Below are positions 25,158-35,323 of a stretch of DNA of 64,000 bases, piece after piece. Under the pieces are notes generated by a model. The model was not told the DNA's origin. It made no database searches and worked only from the letters and a program-made list of their open reading frames with translations. How positions within the stretch are numbered: the stretch's first letter is position 1; each line of letters begins with the position of its first letter. Made by a program: the position numbers and the translations under genes. Source of the stretch: Clostridia bacterium UC5.1-1D2 (GTDB taxonomy: Bacteria > Bacillota > Clostridia > Lachnospirales > Lachnospiraceae); contig BBZN01000003.1 of assembly GCA_001304855.1 (NCBI GenBank), positions 62,001 to 126,000 of the forward strand, written 5' to 3'.

Positions 25158-26305
25158 TTAAAATGATATCTGGGCAGACACCACCACGCCGGGGGCGGAA
25201 ACACCTAAGTCTGCTGTCTGGATGCTTCCGATATCAGAAACATTTACAGAGACATCGGCCGAAGGGGCCGGCGGCGTATAGGAGCCGTAAGCATATCCGC
25301 GGCTGTTGATGTAGCGCCTCTCCCGCTGTCCTTCCTGCATAATATGGTTGTCGTCGGATTTACGCCTGCGCTTCTGGCTTGCCTGCTCTTTCTCCAGTTC
25401 CCGGGCCTTTCTGGCTTCCTCCCTGGCCTGCGCCCGCTTCTTGCGGATACTTAAAAGCTGTTCCTTGTCCAGCTTTCTGATTTTCCGTTCGCCCCGCACC
25501 AAAAGCTTGTTCAGGGAGCGGACGGCGGCCCTGGCTTTAACTACGTCCTTTGCATCGCCAAAGCTGGCTGACATTTGCAAAGATACGATTTTGCGCCGGG
25601 CCGTTGACATGGCGGCTCTGACTCCCGCCTTGGAATTGGCTCTGGCCACTTTGGAATAGATGGACGCCACATTATAGTTTTTGGAAGAACTTGTTTTGTA
25701 CAGGTTTGAGCCGGAGCCTTGGTCTGGGACACAGACTGTAAAAGTCCCAAAAGCCCGGCAGCCCCGCTGTTTACCTGATTCACAGCGGCCTGATAATCGT
25801 CTTGTCCTTTGGCTGTCTGCCAGAAGGAAGCCTTGTCCCTGTCAAGAAATACCCCTGCCGCCATATTACCGGATGCCGCTCCTGCATTCAGGGAGGACAG
25901 CGCTTCCGATAAAATCCGGGAGCACTTTAGGAATTCCTCCCTGCTGCTGCCCATCCTGTCCAGAAAAGCCTGAGAGATGATTACGTGGAGCCCCTTTCCC
26001 GCAGCCTCCGCCAGCTCTGCCAGCGACTGGCTCCCTGATTTCCCGGTTATGCTGATCTGTATGTCCGGATAGAGCTGCTGCAGTCCGTCCAGGATTTCCC
26101 GGACGGAGGAGGAGGACACCGAAGCCTGGCTGCCATTCCGGGAAATGCTGACCACGTCGTAAGCGGAGGCTGAGGCCCCTGTTTTTTGCAGCTCCGGTTT
26201 TTCCGCCTCTTTTGTTCCGGCATAATGCCGCGCGTCCATGGAAACGGCTCCTGCTGTATAGAGGGGGCCGGCATACGGCATGGGGGTTGGTTTTACGCTG
26301 CTCAT
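25158..26305 (-). CDS. Uncharacterised protein, lysine/arginine-rich C-terminus (one frameshift)
   Basis: I do not recognise a family. The start at 26305 (MSSVKPTPMPYAGPLY) has GGAAGGAG upstream. The N-terminal third is Ser/Ala-rich and low in structure. The middle (LQQLYPDIQISITG, SQSLAELAEAAGKGLHVIISQAFLDRM) looks globular. The C-terminal part is a very basic helical stretch (residues about 235-330, with ARARK/REEARKARELEKE repeats). The end is hydrophobic (VSVNVSDIGSIQTADLGVS). The frame breaks near 25677-25683, where one A restores continuity (about 382 residues). The low-complexity start is reminiscent of flagellar or secreted structural proteins, but no flagellar gene is nearby. Confidence 0.7.
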
Positions 26306-26550
26306 GTTCCATCTCCTTCCTTTCAAACATCTAAACAAACAAAATAAAATAGTCCTGGGTCCTGACGCTTATAATTATAGTTTCGGCGCAATTTCCAAAA
26401 CCTAAAGGGAATCTGTAAATTCCTATAACCGGTTTTCGGATAAGGCAGGTTGTGTTATACTATAAAAAACACCTGAATAGGGCGAAATCGGGATAACAGA
26501 CAAATATCTCACCGATTTGCCGGCGACGGTTTATAAAAGGAGAGGAGACC

Positions 26551-27841
26551 ATGGAATTTTTAACTAAGCTTATCAAAGATGATATGAAGCCGGCTCTCGG
26601 CGTCACGGAGCCGGGAGCCATGCATACGCGGTTTCAACGGCCAGGTCCTACGTAAAGGGGGAGATTAAACACATTCGTTTAAAGCTCAACAGCGGCATGT
26701 TCAAAAATGCGTTTACCTGCGGAATCCCCAACAGCTCCCAGGTGGGAAATGATTATGCGGCGGCCTTGGGCGCTGTGGCGGGAAATCCCGGGAAGGGGCT
26801 GGAGTGCCTTGCAGATGTGAAAGGCGCAGACAATGAGGCCGCTGAAAGGCTGGTGTCCGAGGGAAAAGTTACAGTGGAGATGAGCGGGATATCCAGCCGC
26901 ATATACATAGAGGCCCAGGTCAGTACAGAGTCAGGCGCCGCAGCGGTGTACATCCGGGATTCCCACACGAACATTGTAAAGATTACGGTGGATGGACGCA
27001 TCCTTTTTGAAAAGGAGGCCGCGGGGGAGGCGGAAGCGGGAGCGCCGGTTCCATCCACGATTATACCTTAAGAGAGCTGGAAGAGTACGCCCTGTCAGTG
27101 GACATAGAAGAGATACGCTTTATAAACGCCGCCTTTGATATGAATTACAGCCTTTTTGAAGAGGGGCTTAACAGCCCCAGGACTACCTATGCCAGATATC
27201 TTCTGAAGCACAACGGCGGAAAGATAATTTCGGAGGATGAGCACAAGACGGCTTCCCTGCTGTGCAACGGCGCCATTGAGGCGAGGGTCATCGGCCTGGA
27301 TAAGCCTGCCATGAGCATCACCGGTTCCGGGGCACACGGGATTATTGCAACCATGCCCCTGTACGGCGTCTGCAAGGTTAATGGATATTCAGAGGATCTG
27401 CTTTTGAGAGCCACGGCCTTAAGCTATCTCGTATGTATGTATATCAAGGAATATTCGGGAAAGCTGTCGGCTTTCTGCGGCTGTGCCATTGCGGCGGGAA
27501 CAGGGATGGCCTGCGGCCTGGCATATCTGAAGGGAGGCGGCCTGGAGGTGATGGAGCACACGATCAATAATATGGCCAGCAGCATCACAGGCATGATCTG
27601 CGACGGAGGGAACCAGGGCTGCGCCATGAAGGGCATCGTGGCGGTGGATGCAGCATTCTCCTCCGTAAATATGGCAATGGAAGGCGTCTACATATACAAC
27701 GCCCATGGAATCAACGGATCTACTCCCGAGGAAACCATGCGCCATATGGGACAGATTGCTTCCCCGGGGATGGTGGGTACGGAAAAGACCATTGTGGAAA
27801 TTCTGGAGCGTAAGCAGGAGAGACAGACGAAGGAACCGTGA
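26551..27841 (+). CDS. UPF0597/CyuA-type L-cysteine desulfidase-like protein (two frameshifts)
   Basis: About 430 residues. The start at 26551 (MEFLTKLIKDDMKPALGVTEPGA) follows AGGAGAGGAG. LGVTEPGA and the later cysteine motifs SAFCGCAIAAGTGMACG and CDGGNQGCAMK match the UPF0597 (YhaM/CyuA) family. Its Fe-S-dependent members degrade L-cysteine to pyruvate, ammonia and sulfide, and some relatives act on serine. One T is missing near 26617 and another near 27050. The cysteines expected to hold the cluster are present. The neighbours do not define a pathway. Confidence 0.85.
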
Positions 27842-27937
27842 CAAAGGGCAGCGTCGGCAACAGAAGCTAAGACAGATGTTCGGGTTCTCAACAGAACCGC
27901 GGACTGCGAAGGAGGCATCCTTCAGAAGGGAGCGCTA

Positions 27938-30076
27938 ATGAATGAAACGTATCCGTTAAAATGTCCGGCAGGGCTGCATCAGGGACCGGAGGAGGCGGTG
28001 TGCCTGATTCCCCTGGATTGGGTGGGGAATTTTGGAATCCGTCCGGGGCTTTATGAGATAAACGGAGCCTCAGTTGTACCCGGAGGCGTAAATTTTACGC
28101 TTTCCTCCCACGGGGCAATCGCCTGTGAGCTGCTGCTTTTTAACCGAAAAAGCCCCGAGCCCTTCGCGGTGATTCCCTTTCCGGAACATTACCGGATTGG
28201 GGATGTGTACTCCATGATTGTCTTTGGCCTGGATATTCAGGAATTTGAATATGCATACCGCCTGGACGGCCCTTACGAGCCTGAAAAGGGGCTGGTGTTT
28301 GACCGGAGCAATTACATTCTGGATCCTTATGCCAAGGCTGTAACAGGACAGAGCGAGTGGGGGAGCCATCTGCCGGGAGAGCGGGCCCACCAGTACAAAG
28401 CCCGGGTGGTGCGGAATAATTTTGACTGGGGAGACTGTAAGCAGCCCCTGATTCCCATGAAGGACACCATCATCTATGAGCTCCATGTGCGGGGGTTTAC
28501 AAAGCACGCGTCCTCAGGAGTCAAGAATCCGGGAACATTTGCCGGTCTTATGGAAAAAATTCCCTATCTGAAGGAACTGGGCGTCAACACAGTAGAGCTG
28601 ATGCCTGTGTTTGAGTTCGACGAGATGAACGGCTGCAGGGAGATGGACGGACGCCTCCTCCTGGATTACTGGGGCTATAACCCTGTCTGTTTCTTTGCAC
28701 CTAACACAAGCTATACGGCCCAGGTGGAATACAACCAGGAGGGGATGGAGCTGAAACGGCTCATAAAGGAACTCAATGACAATGGGATTGAGGTTATCCT
28801 GGATGTGGTTTTCAACCACACCGCCGAGGGGAATGAGAAGGGACCCTTTTTCTCCTTCAAAGGGATAGACAACAATATCTACTATATGCTGACTCCCGAC
28901 GGACATTATTATAATTTCAGCGGCTGCGGCAACACCATCAACTGCAATCATCCGGTAGTGAGACAGCTGATTCTGGACTGCCTGCGCTATTGGTTATCAA
29001 TTACCGGGTGGACGGCTTCCGCTTCGATCTGGCCTCCATTCTGGGGCGCAGCGAGGACGGCGCGCCCTTAAGCAGCCCTCCCCTGCTGGAAAGCCTGGCC
29101 TACGATCCCATACTGGGAAATGTGGACCTGATCGCAGAGGCCTGGGATGCAGGCGGCCTTTACCAGGTGGGCTCCTTTCCGTCCTGGAACCGGTGGGCGG
29201 AGTGGAACGGCAGATACAGGGACGACATCCGCAGCTTTCTGAAGGGCGACCCGGGCTATGCACAGAGCGCCGCCCTGCGGATTATGGGCTCACCGGATCT
29301 GTATCCTCCGAGAAGCGGGGGCATCAAGCCTCTGTGAATTTCCTCACCTGCCATGACGGTTTCACCCTCCGCGATCTCTATTCCTACAATGTAAAGCACA
29401 ACGAAGCAAACGGCTGGAATAATACCGACGGCAGCGATGATAACAGAAGCTGGAACTGCGGTCACGAGGGCGAGACGGAGGATGAAGCTATCTGCGCTCT
29501 GCGGCTGCGCATGATGAAAAACGCATGCGGAGTCCTCCTCTGCAGCCGGGGTACGCCTATGTTTCTGGCAGGAGATGAGTTCGGCAACACCCAGTTCGGG
29601 AACAACAATTCCTACTGTCAGGATAATGAGATTTCCTGGCTGGACTGGAGCCTTTTAGAGCAGAACCGGGAGTTGTATGAGTTCTTCCGGTTTATGACTG
29701 CCTTCAGACGCAGCCACCCTGCCCTGCGCCACCCCACGGAACCATGCTCCCTGGGCTTTCCTGACATGAGCTGCCATTCTGTGAGGCCCTGGGGATGATA
29801 CTTACGGTTGGGACAGCCATGTGGTGTGTGTGATGTTTGCCGGGAAGAAGGATTCAGGGGGAGGATGATCTGGTGTATCTGGCAGTCAACACATTCTGGG
29901 AAACCCAAGAAATCGGGCTCCCCCGGCTGGAAGACGGCAGATGCTGGATCCCTGCGGCCGATACGGCCAGAGGCGAGAACAGCATTATTGAGGGGGAGGA
30001 AAGGCTGGAACAGGGCGTCTATGTATGCGGGCCCCGGTCGGTAGCAGTTTTTACTGCGGAGCAGGGACGGCGGTAA
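27938..30076 (+). CDS. glgX: Glycogen debranching enzyme, GlgX/isoamylase type (frameshifts)
   Basis: Product about 715 residues. An N-terminal CBM48-like domain ([21 protein letters not shown]) precedes a GH13 barrel with [22 protein letters not shown], the nucleophile in [10 protein letters not shown], the acid/base in [10 protein letters not shown], and [13 protein letters not shown]. It hydrolyses alpha-1,6 branch points of glycogen. The frame breaks near 28990 and 29318 (one G each) and at least twice between 29750 and 29850. The C-terminal domain resumes as [20 protein letters not shown] and ends at 30076. Catalytic residues all survive. No other glycogen genes are in the window. Confidence 0.9.
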
Positions 30077-30416
30077 GGAGGAGGCTGATTGGCATAAACT
30101 GCATCAGTCTATTTCAAAAACTACTTATTTATAGCGGTTTATCATGCGCCATGGGGTACTGGGAATCAGTATTTCCGTGGCGCTTCTTGTTGTCTTTGGT
30201 TAGGGGGATTTATCGTTGTGTGGGTACAGAGTGGGTATGGAAAGAGCCGGACAGCGGAGGGGATGCGCCTGGCTTGTGGATTATTCGTTTTTTTCATCCT
30301 TTAGAAAATCTAGGTTAGTGTATAGTGTAGAATTTATGTCAGCTAAAGCCGATTGAATTATAAACACTATAAGATACAAAGCCGCAAAACCACGAATATG
30401 ATTCTTCCAAAACAAC
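30077..30416. other. Gene-free stretch left of the integrase region
   Basis: No credible coding sequence, RNA or terminator found. It probably contains the left boundary of the mobile element whose integrase begins at 30720. The left attachment site cannot be identified without an empty-site sequence. Confidence 0.4.
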
Positions 30417-30479
30417 ATGACTGATGGGGAAAACCAGGGATTTTTCGTTGTAGCGCTTCGTTACTACATGGAGTACATC

Positions 30480-30686
30480 ATTGGTAACGCTGCAAAAAAA
30501 AGATGTGCACCGGATACACGGCTTTCTATGGGAACGCTTGGAATGAAAATAGCGAACGTTCGGAACCGCAGGGGGAATATTTGTCTTGAGATAAGTTGCT
30601 GTAGCCAGGAGAACGGCTTTATCAGTGGTTTTAAATATGGAGTTGCATTTATGATGGAGTGTATGGAGTGTCCGGGGCGGGAATAG
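30480..30686 (+). pseudogene. Decayed small ORF upstream of integrase
   Basis: Pieces in different frames read AFYGNAWNENSERSEPQGEYLS and then QENGFISGFKYGVAFMMECM. They resemble the start and end of small proteins of the DUF6809 type often found with mobile elements in Lachnospiraceae. Frames are broken and there is no good start. Assignment is weak. Confidence 0.3.
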
Positions 30687-30719
30687 CGCCTTGACTGCAG
30701 ATAGAAAGGATGTGATTGC

Positions 30720-31681
30720 GTGGCAGTGGATAAGAACGGTAAGCCTCTGCGCTGGGTATCCGGCAGCGAGCCAATGGGAAGTATGAGGGGCGGGTACAGT
30801 ATGAATTTGACCGATATTCGGTTTATGCGGATACTTTAACGGAACTGAAAAAGAAAATGACAGAACTGCGGTATAAGCTGGAGCATGGGGCGTTTGTAGC
30901 AAGTTCAAAGATTACGGTTGAGGAATGGTTCAAAACTTGGATGGAACAGTATAAGGAGAATCAGGTTAAGGCGGGAACCATTATTTCATATACGGATTAT
31001 TTTAATATATACATCAAGGAAGGTCTGGGTAAAAAGAAATTAGTAGATATCCGGGGAACATATTCAGAAACTTTATAACAATCTGGTTAAGAAGGGAATG
31101 GCGCTTTCAAGCATTAAGGTGGTTTCGGCAATCCTTAATGGCTGCTTTAAACAGGCAATGAAGAATGGGCTGATTGAACGTAACCCCGTTCCTTTGGCAG
31201 CCCTGCCTAAAGGGAAGCCAAAAGGACAACGCCGGGTATTCACGAAGGAAGAACAGGATATTTTCATGAAGTATGCTAAAGGCAGCTATTTATATAACCT
31301 GTTTGCCCTGGCAATCAGGACAGGGTTAAGAAGCGGAGAGCTGCGGGGATTGAGGCTTTCGGATGTGGATAAGGCGGTAGGTCTGCTGCACATACAAAGA
31401 ACCCTTAAATATGCATCGGGCCGGGGATTTTTGAGGATGCACCCAAAACAGCTACATCCAGAAGGGATATTCCCCTCACTAAGGATATGATTGCCATTCT
31501 GGACAGACAGAAACAACCTTATGGTGAAAAGGCGCTAAGGATGGACGGATACATTTTTCATTTGCCGGATGGTACACCTATCAGCAGGGAGCGGCTGCAG
31601 AATGAGATTAACAGAATCGTGAAACAGATTAATACAGGTGGTATAGTGTTTGAACGTTTCACGCCGCATTGCTTAAGGCAC
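30720..31681 (+). pseudogene. Tn916-type tyrosine integrase, N-terminal part (interrupted)
   Basis: GTG start at 30720 with AGAAAGGA upstream. The corrected protein reads MAVDKNGKPLRW...IRQRANGKYEGRVQYEF (arm-binding domain). SAM-like core-binding follows (TVEEWFKTWMEQY), then the catalytic domain with the first arginine in RTGLRSGELRGL and HxxR in FTPHCLRH. Three single-base breaks (about 30757, 31057 and 31433) look like homopolymer errors. The gene is then physically split after codon CAC at 31679-31681 by a 2.4-kb insert; the rest resumes at 34128. The LGH motif and catalytic tyrosine lie beyond the insert, so the integrase cannot be functional as it stands. Confidence 0.9.
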
Positions 31682-31744
31682 CCTTATGTCAAGGCCAAGA
31701 CAAAACTATTTTTAATCAACAAATAATGTCGTTACGTATAGCTA

Positions 31745-32847
31745 TCATTTATCCTGGTTGCACTCATATTCCTGTGCCCATTCATCCAATTTTGTCTGTA
31801 ATAAGGTCTTATCAGGAAGATATAAACTGTATTCAGATGCATAAATATTGGCATCTGGCGGCAATGTCAGTTGGACAATACTATCCGTTTTTTCTTTACA
31901 AAGCAAAATCCCTATTGTTGGTTTTTCAAACTCCTGCTTCACATATCTGTCAAAATAATTAACATACATTTGCATTTGCCCCAAATCCTGATGTTTCAGT
32001 TCTTCAGTTTTTAAATCAATCAGAACATAGCATTGTAGTAAGCGATTGTAGAAAACAAGATCCACATAGAAGTTTTTCTCGTCAAACGAAAAAACGCTTT
32101 TGGCGTGCTTCAAACAAAAATCCTTTCCCCAATTCCAGCAAAAAATTCTGTAGCTTTGATATGATTGCTGATTCTAAGTCACTTTCTGAATATGCCGCCT
32201 TTTCTTCCATGCCTAAAAACTCTAACACAAAAGGATTTTTCAGAACATCTTGGGGTTTTTCAATTACCTGCCTTCATTTGCCAATTTTAAAACTTCCTCT
32301 TTATTTCTGCTCAGGGCAAGGCGTTCATAAAGCTGCTGTTATATTGCCGTTTTAGCTACGGTACAGACCATTGGCCCTCGAACGCCTCAATTTCGTAAAA
32401 TTTCCGTATTTTCTTATCAGAAATTCTCATCAAAACCTGGTAGTGCGACCAACTCAATTTGAATTCAGCAGAAGCCTTCTGCTGAATTGCCAAATCGGTA
32501 TTCGCCGAGTTCTCAAACGAATTTTTCTCTATCTGTTCTTTATATGTCAGATAAAATTTTCTAAAACTCCTTAAGTTTGTTTCTGAAAAGCCTTTGCCAA
32601 ACTCAGAGGTTAAATACTCCGATAATGCTTTTATCAGAGTTGTTCCATATTTCGCTCGATTTTGCCCGTTCTGTTCTTCCTGTACGATCATTCTGCCAAT
32701 TTCAAAGTTAGTGACACAGATTATGGTATTTGCTGTTGAAGCAACCATTTTTCTTGATTCTGCAATTAAATTTGCGGCATTCTCATAGAATGTATGATCT
32801 ACTGGTAATGCTGTTGTCTGATTCATTTCATATTTACTATTTCCCAT
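31745..32847 (-). CDS. YhcG/DUF1016-family PDDEXK nuclease (frameshifts)
   Basis: The corrected protein is about 367 residues. An N-terminal DUF1016 domain (ARKMVASTANTIICVTNFEIGRMIVQEEQNG, FSETNLRSFRKFYLTY, ELSWSHYQVLMRI-like) leads to a PDDEXK domain (KRFSFDEKNFYVDLVFYNR, CYVLIDLKTEELKHQDLGQM). The nuclease acids are the D in VDLVFY and the D-K pair in IDLKT. The frame breaks near 32360, 32250 and 32105. YhcG proteins are putative nucleases found near restriction or toxin-like loci, and a defence role has been proposed. It sits downstream of the Fic gene, 25 bp apart, probably in one operon. Confidence 0.85.
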
Positions 32848-32872
32848 ATCAATTCAATCCCCCCCTTCTTGA

Positions 32873-33991
32873 TTACCTAGTATCCATCAACAGACGATTC
32901 AGAGCAGTATGTTCAAAAATACGATTTCTTCCGTTATTCCCGCATTGCTTCACTATTCCAGTTCTTTCTAAAATCAAAAGAGCTTTAGAAACAGTATTAA
33001 AAGAAAGGCCCGATCGTTTCTCTGCAACAGGAACATTTATAACTGGATATTTCTTTAGACACTCATATATTACAGAAACACTTTTGGGCAGCGGCGTTGT
33101 GCTGGAAAGCTTTCTTTCATCAGATGCTATTACATCTTCATATTGCATTAATAATTGTGCAGAAAGACTCGCAGCTTCATTGATTGCTTTCACAAAAAAT
33201 TTAATCCATCGTATATGCCCGCCGCTGCGCTGGGTTGAGGATAACAAATCGAAATATTGATTTTTGTTCCAGTATAAAAATTCGGATAAACAAATGAATG
33301 AAAAAGCTTCGTTGACAATATTACGTAATAATTGTGATACCATAATCCGCCCTACAATACCATTATATTTTTCATAAGGATGGAGCATTTCAAATTGATA
33401 ATGCACAAGTGGTATTTTAATTAGCATATCTTCCTGGCTATTGCGTAAGAAGGCGAAAATATCCGCTAATGCAGGCAGCAGTGCATCCGGCGCAGTAGGA
33501 TTATATATCTTTAAATTTGCCTTTACATTGGATAAAAAGATTTGCTTTCTTCGTATATCAATCGCTTCTTTTGCTTCTTCTCCATATAAAGCAATCTCAC
33601 AAATCTTGTTTAATTCCTGTGTGTAAATTCCCTGACAAGCTGCATCTTCAAATGCCAGCATAAGATTTTTAATTGAAATTATATCACCTTTACCGCCTCC
33701 TAGGATAACAAGCGCATCTTGAAAGGATGGAGTGCTATAATCTATCATTTTAGAATACACACATTCTTTAAACAGCATTATTTCCCTAAAAGAGTCAATA
33801 TTGGGAGCATATTTAATAATTCCCTCCAGGAATCCCAGGTTTTGGTGTGTATCATTTAATAAAGTGATTAATTCATCGTCCATTGTATAAAAATTGCCTG
33901 ACATCAGCGGTGTTGGAGTAAACGAATAGTATGTGAATCCAGATTGATCATTTTCTTTATAGCCAGTATATTCTCCTGTGTATGGAATCAT
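32873..33991 (-). CDS. Fic-family protein with altered Fic motif
   Basis: This intact 372-residue protein has an N-terminal Fic_N-like segment, a Fic core, and a C-terminal winged helix (NVPVAEKRSGLSFNTVSKALLILERTGIVKQ) typical of class II Fic proteins. The core motif reads HPYEKYNGIVGR (residues 204-215) where HPFx(D/E)GNGRxxR is expected. The histidine, NG and last arginine are kept. The metal-binding acid is K and the GNGR arginine is I. The inhibitory-helix equivalent is YSKMIDYS (about 79-86). It may use a different nucleotide or act by binding. It is paired with the nuclease downstream. Confidence 0.85.
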   Translation of the reverse strand: MIPYTGEYTGYKENDQSGFTYYSFTPTPLMSGNFYTMDDELITLLNDTHQNLGFLEGIIKYAPNIDSFREIMLFKECVYSKMIDYSTPSFQDALVILGGGKGDIISIKNLMLAFEDAACQGIYTQELNKICEIALYGEEAKEAIDIRRKQIFLSNVKANLKIYNPTAPDALLPALADIFAFLRNSQEDMLIKIPLVHYQFEMLHPYEKYNGIVGRIMVSQLLRNIVNEAFSFICLSEFLYWNKNQYFDLLSSTQRSGGHIRWIKFFVKAINEAASLSAQLLMQYEDVIASDERKLSSTTPLPKSVSVIYECLKKYPVINVPVAEKRSGLSFNTVSKALLILERTGIVKQCGNNGRNRIFEHTALNRLLMDTR

Positions 33992-34127
33992 GGCGTTTAC
34001 CTCTATAGGAAATATTTAATTAAGTATACCATATAATTTGAAATATAAAAATCACAATTACTAATTTTATTTCAGAAAAGCACTAAATAGTAAAATATAA
34101 ATCTTATATTGGTTGTCATGACCTAGC

Positions 34128-34286
34128 CACACATTTGCTACAAGGGCTATAGAAAGCGGGATGAAGCCGCAGACGTTAAAAACCATCCTGGGACATTCCA
34201 CCCTGTCAATGACCATGGATTTATATTCCCATGTACTCCCGACAACCAGGGCGGAGGAAATGGAGCTGATAGCGAAAGCATTTTAA
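34128..34286 (+). pseudogene. Tn916-type integrase, C-terminal fragment
   Basis: The 53 codons begin HTFATRAIESGMKPQTLKTI and end with LGHSTLSMTMDLYSHVLPTT and a stop. They carry the LGH box-II motif and catalytic tyrosine missing from the fragment ending at 31681. No start codon or ribosome site; it is the displaced 3' part of that gene. Confidence 0.92.
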
Positions 34287-34586
34287 GGGCCGGAAATCTG
34301 GCCCATTTTTATATGAATTTGCCCAAGAGCATTTGTACCACACCCTCTATATGTGCGCCCCATGTATTATTTCAATCTGCCCCAACGGTCCAGGAGGGCC
34401 GATAGGTATTGTTTTTTAGGGGGGACTATTATAGTATCGTCAAATGGTCAAATTTTTCGTCTGGCGGGGTAAAAATGGGGTACGGGCTTGCATTCCCGCC
34501 CCAAATATGCTACACTATCCCCTGCAATAAGGTCGCAGAACCCTTGACTTTACAACTCTTTCAAGGTTCATCTGCATTCACAGACC
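34287..34586. other. Gene-free stretch right of the integrase fragment
   Basis: Starts with a terminator-like hairpin (GGGCC-GGAAATCT-GGCCC then ATTTTTA, 34287-34311). It ends in the queT leader. A GTCAAATGGTCAAAT direct repeat near 34438 and an ATTCCCGCCCC motif at 34492 could be recombinase-related, but this is unproven. The element's right end should be here. Confidence 0.45.
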
Positions 34587-34629
34587 GGTGTGTTCGAGAC
34601 CTTCCACACCTAAAACAAAACTAAAGGAG
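34587..34629 (+). promoter_or_regulatory. preQ1-I riboswitch in queT leader
   Basis: GGTGTG (34587-34592) pairs with CACACC (34605-34610) around a loop TTCGAGACCTTC. An A-rich tail TAAAACAAAACTAAAGGAG follows and runs into the ribosome site. This matches the preQ1-I layout: short stem, loop like UUCUAGCUAC, and a pseudoknotting A-rich tail ending at the Shine-Dalgarno. The next gene is QueT, a known member of the preQ1 regulon. Binding would sequester the AAAGGAG and reduce translation. Confidence 0.72.
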
Positions 34630-34639
34630 AAAATTAAAT

Positions 34640-35135
34640 ATGAGAACGAACAACAAACGCGTGTATCTGATGATGCAGGGGTCCATGATTGCAGCCATCT
34701 ATGTGGCGCTGACTCTCGCTTTGCGCCGATCAGCTATGGTGTGGTGCAGTTCAGAATTTCGGAGGCCCTGTGCGTGCTGCCCTTTTTACGCCGGCGGCAA
34801 TTCCCGGATTGTTTGTGGGCTGCCTGCTTTCCAATATACTGGGCGGTGCGGTGCCCCTGGATGTTATTTTCGGAAGTCTGGCTACGCTTATAGGCGCTCT
34901 GGGCTCCTGGTATCTGCGCAGGCACAGATGGTGCGTATGCCTGCCGCCTATCATGGCCAATACTCTGATTATACCATGGGTTCTGCGCTATGCATACGGA
35001 GCTGAGGAGATGATTGCCTTCTCTGCGGTAACGGTTGGAATCGGTGAGATTTTGGCAATCGGCGTACTTGGCAATGTGCTCCTTGCCGCTTTGTCGGCAT
35101 ATAAGAATCTGGTTTTCAGGCATCAGGCTGTATAG
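34640..35135 (+). CDS. queT: QueT, queuosine precursor transporter (two frameshifts)
   Basis: After two one-T repairs (near 34722 and 34789) the protein is about 165 residues. It reads MRTNNKRVYLMMQGSMIAA, APISYGVVQFRISEALCVLP, FFTPAAIPGLFVGCLLSNILGG, and further helices to VFRHQAV. This is the QueT family, the substrate-binding component of an energy-coupling-factor transporter that imports preQ1 or queuine for tRNA modification. The preQ1-type leader directly upstream supports it. AAAGGAG lies 11 bases before the ATG. Confidence 0.88.
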
Positions 35136-35323
35136 CAGACTGGCCCCACAGCATACATTTATAATAAGGTCCGTAATGGAGAATTGCCGGAGAACCGGTA
35201 ATTCTCTATTTTTATATAGCTTTTCAGCGTTTTTTGATATAATAAGGAAGAGAAATTTTTTTATATGGCCCAAGGACGGCTGCAGATGCAGTTAATCCGG
35301 GGCGAAGGGAAGGAAAATTGATT

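Larger units (their letters stand above)
31682..34127. mobile_element. 2446-bp AT-rich insert splitting the integrase gene
   Basis: Joining 31681 to 34131 restores an uninterrupted integrase (HCLRH to HTFATRAIESGMKPQT), so the intervening DNA is a precise insertion. CAC occurs on both edges (31679-31681 and 34128-34130), consistent with a 3-bp target duplication. The insert carries two minus-strand genes, a YhcG-type nuclease and a Fic protein, and no recognisable transposase or recombinase. The ends show no clear terminal inverted repeats. It is visibly more AT-rich than the flanking chromosome. How it moves is unknown. Confidence 0.75.

Noticed and set aside
30674-34502. GGGGCGGGAAT at 30674-30684 and its inverse at 34492-34502 as element ends
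   Set aside because: Inverted rather than direct, and only 11 bp. Direct repeats are expected for tyrosine-recombinase attachment sites, so this may be chance.
34587-34612. GTGTGTTCGAGACC resembles a tRNA T-arm
   Set aside because: The loop would be 12 bases, not 7, and no acceptor or anticodon arm is present. The position before queT fits a preQ1 aptamer better.
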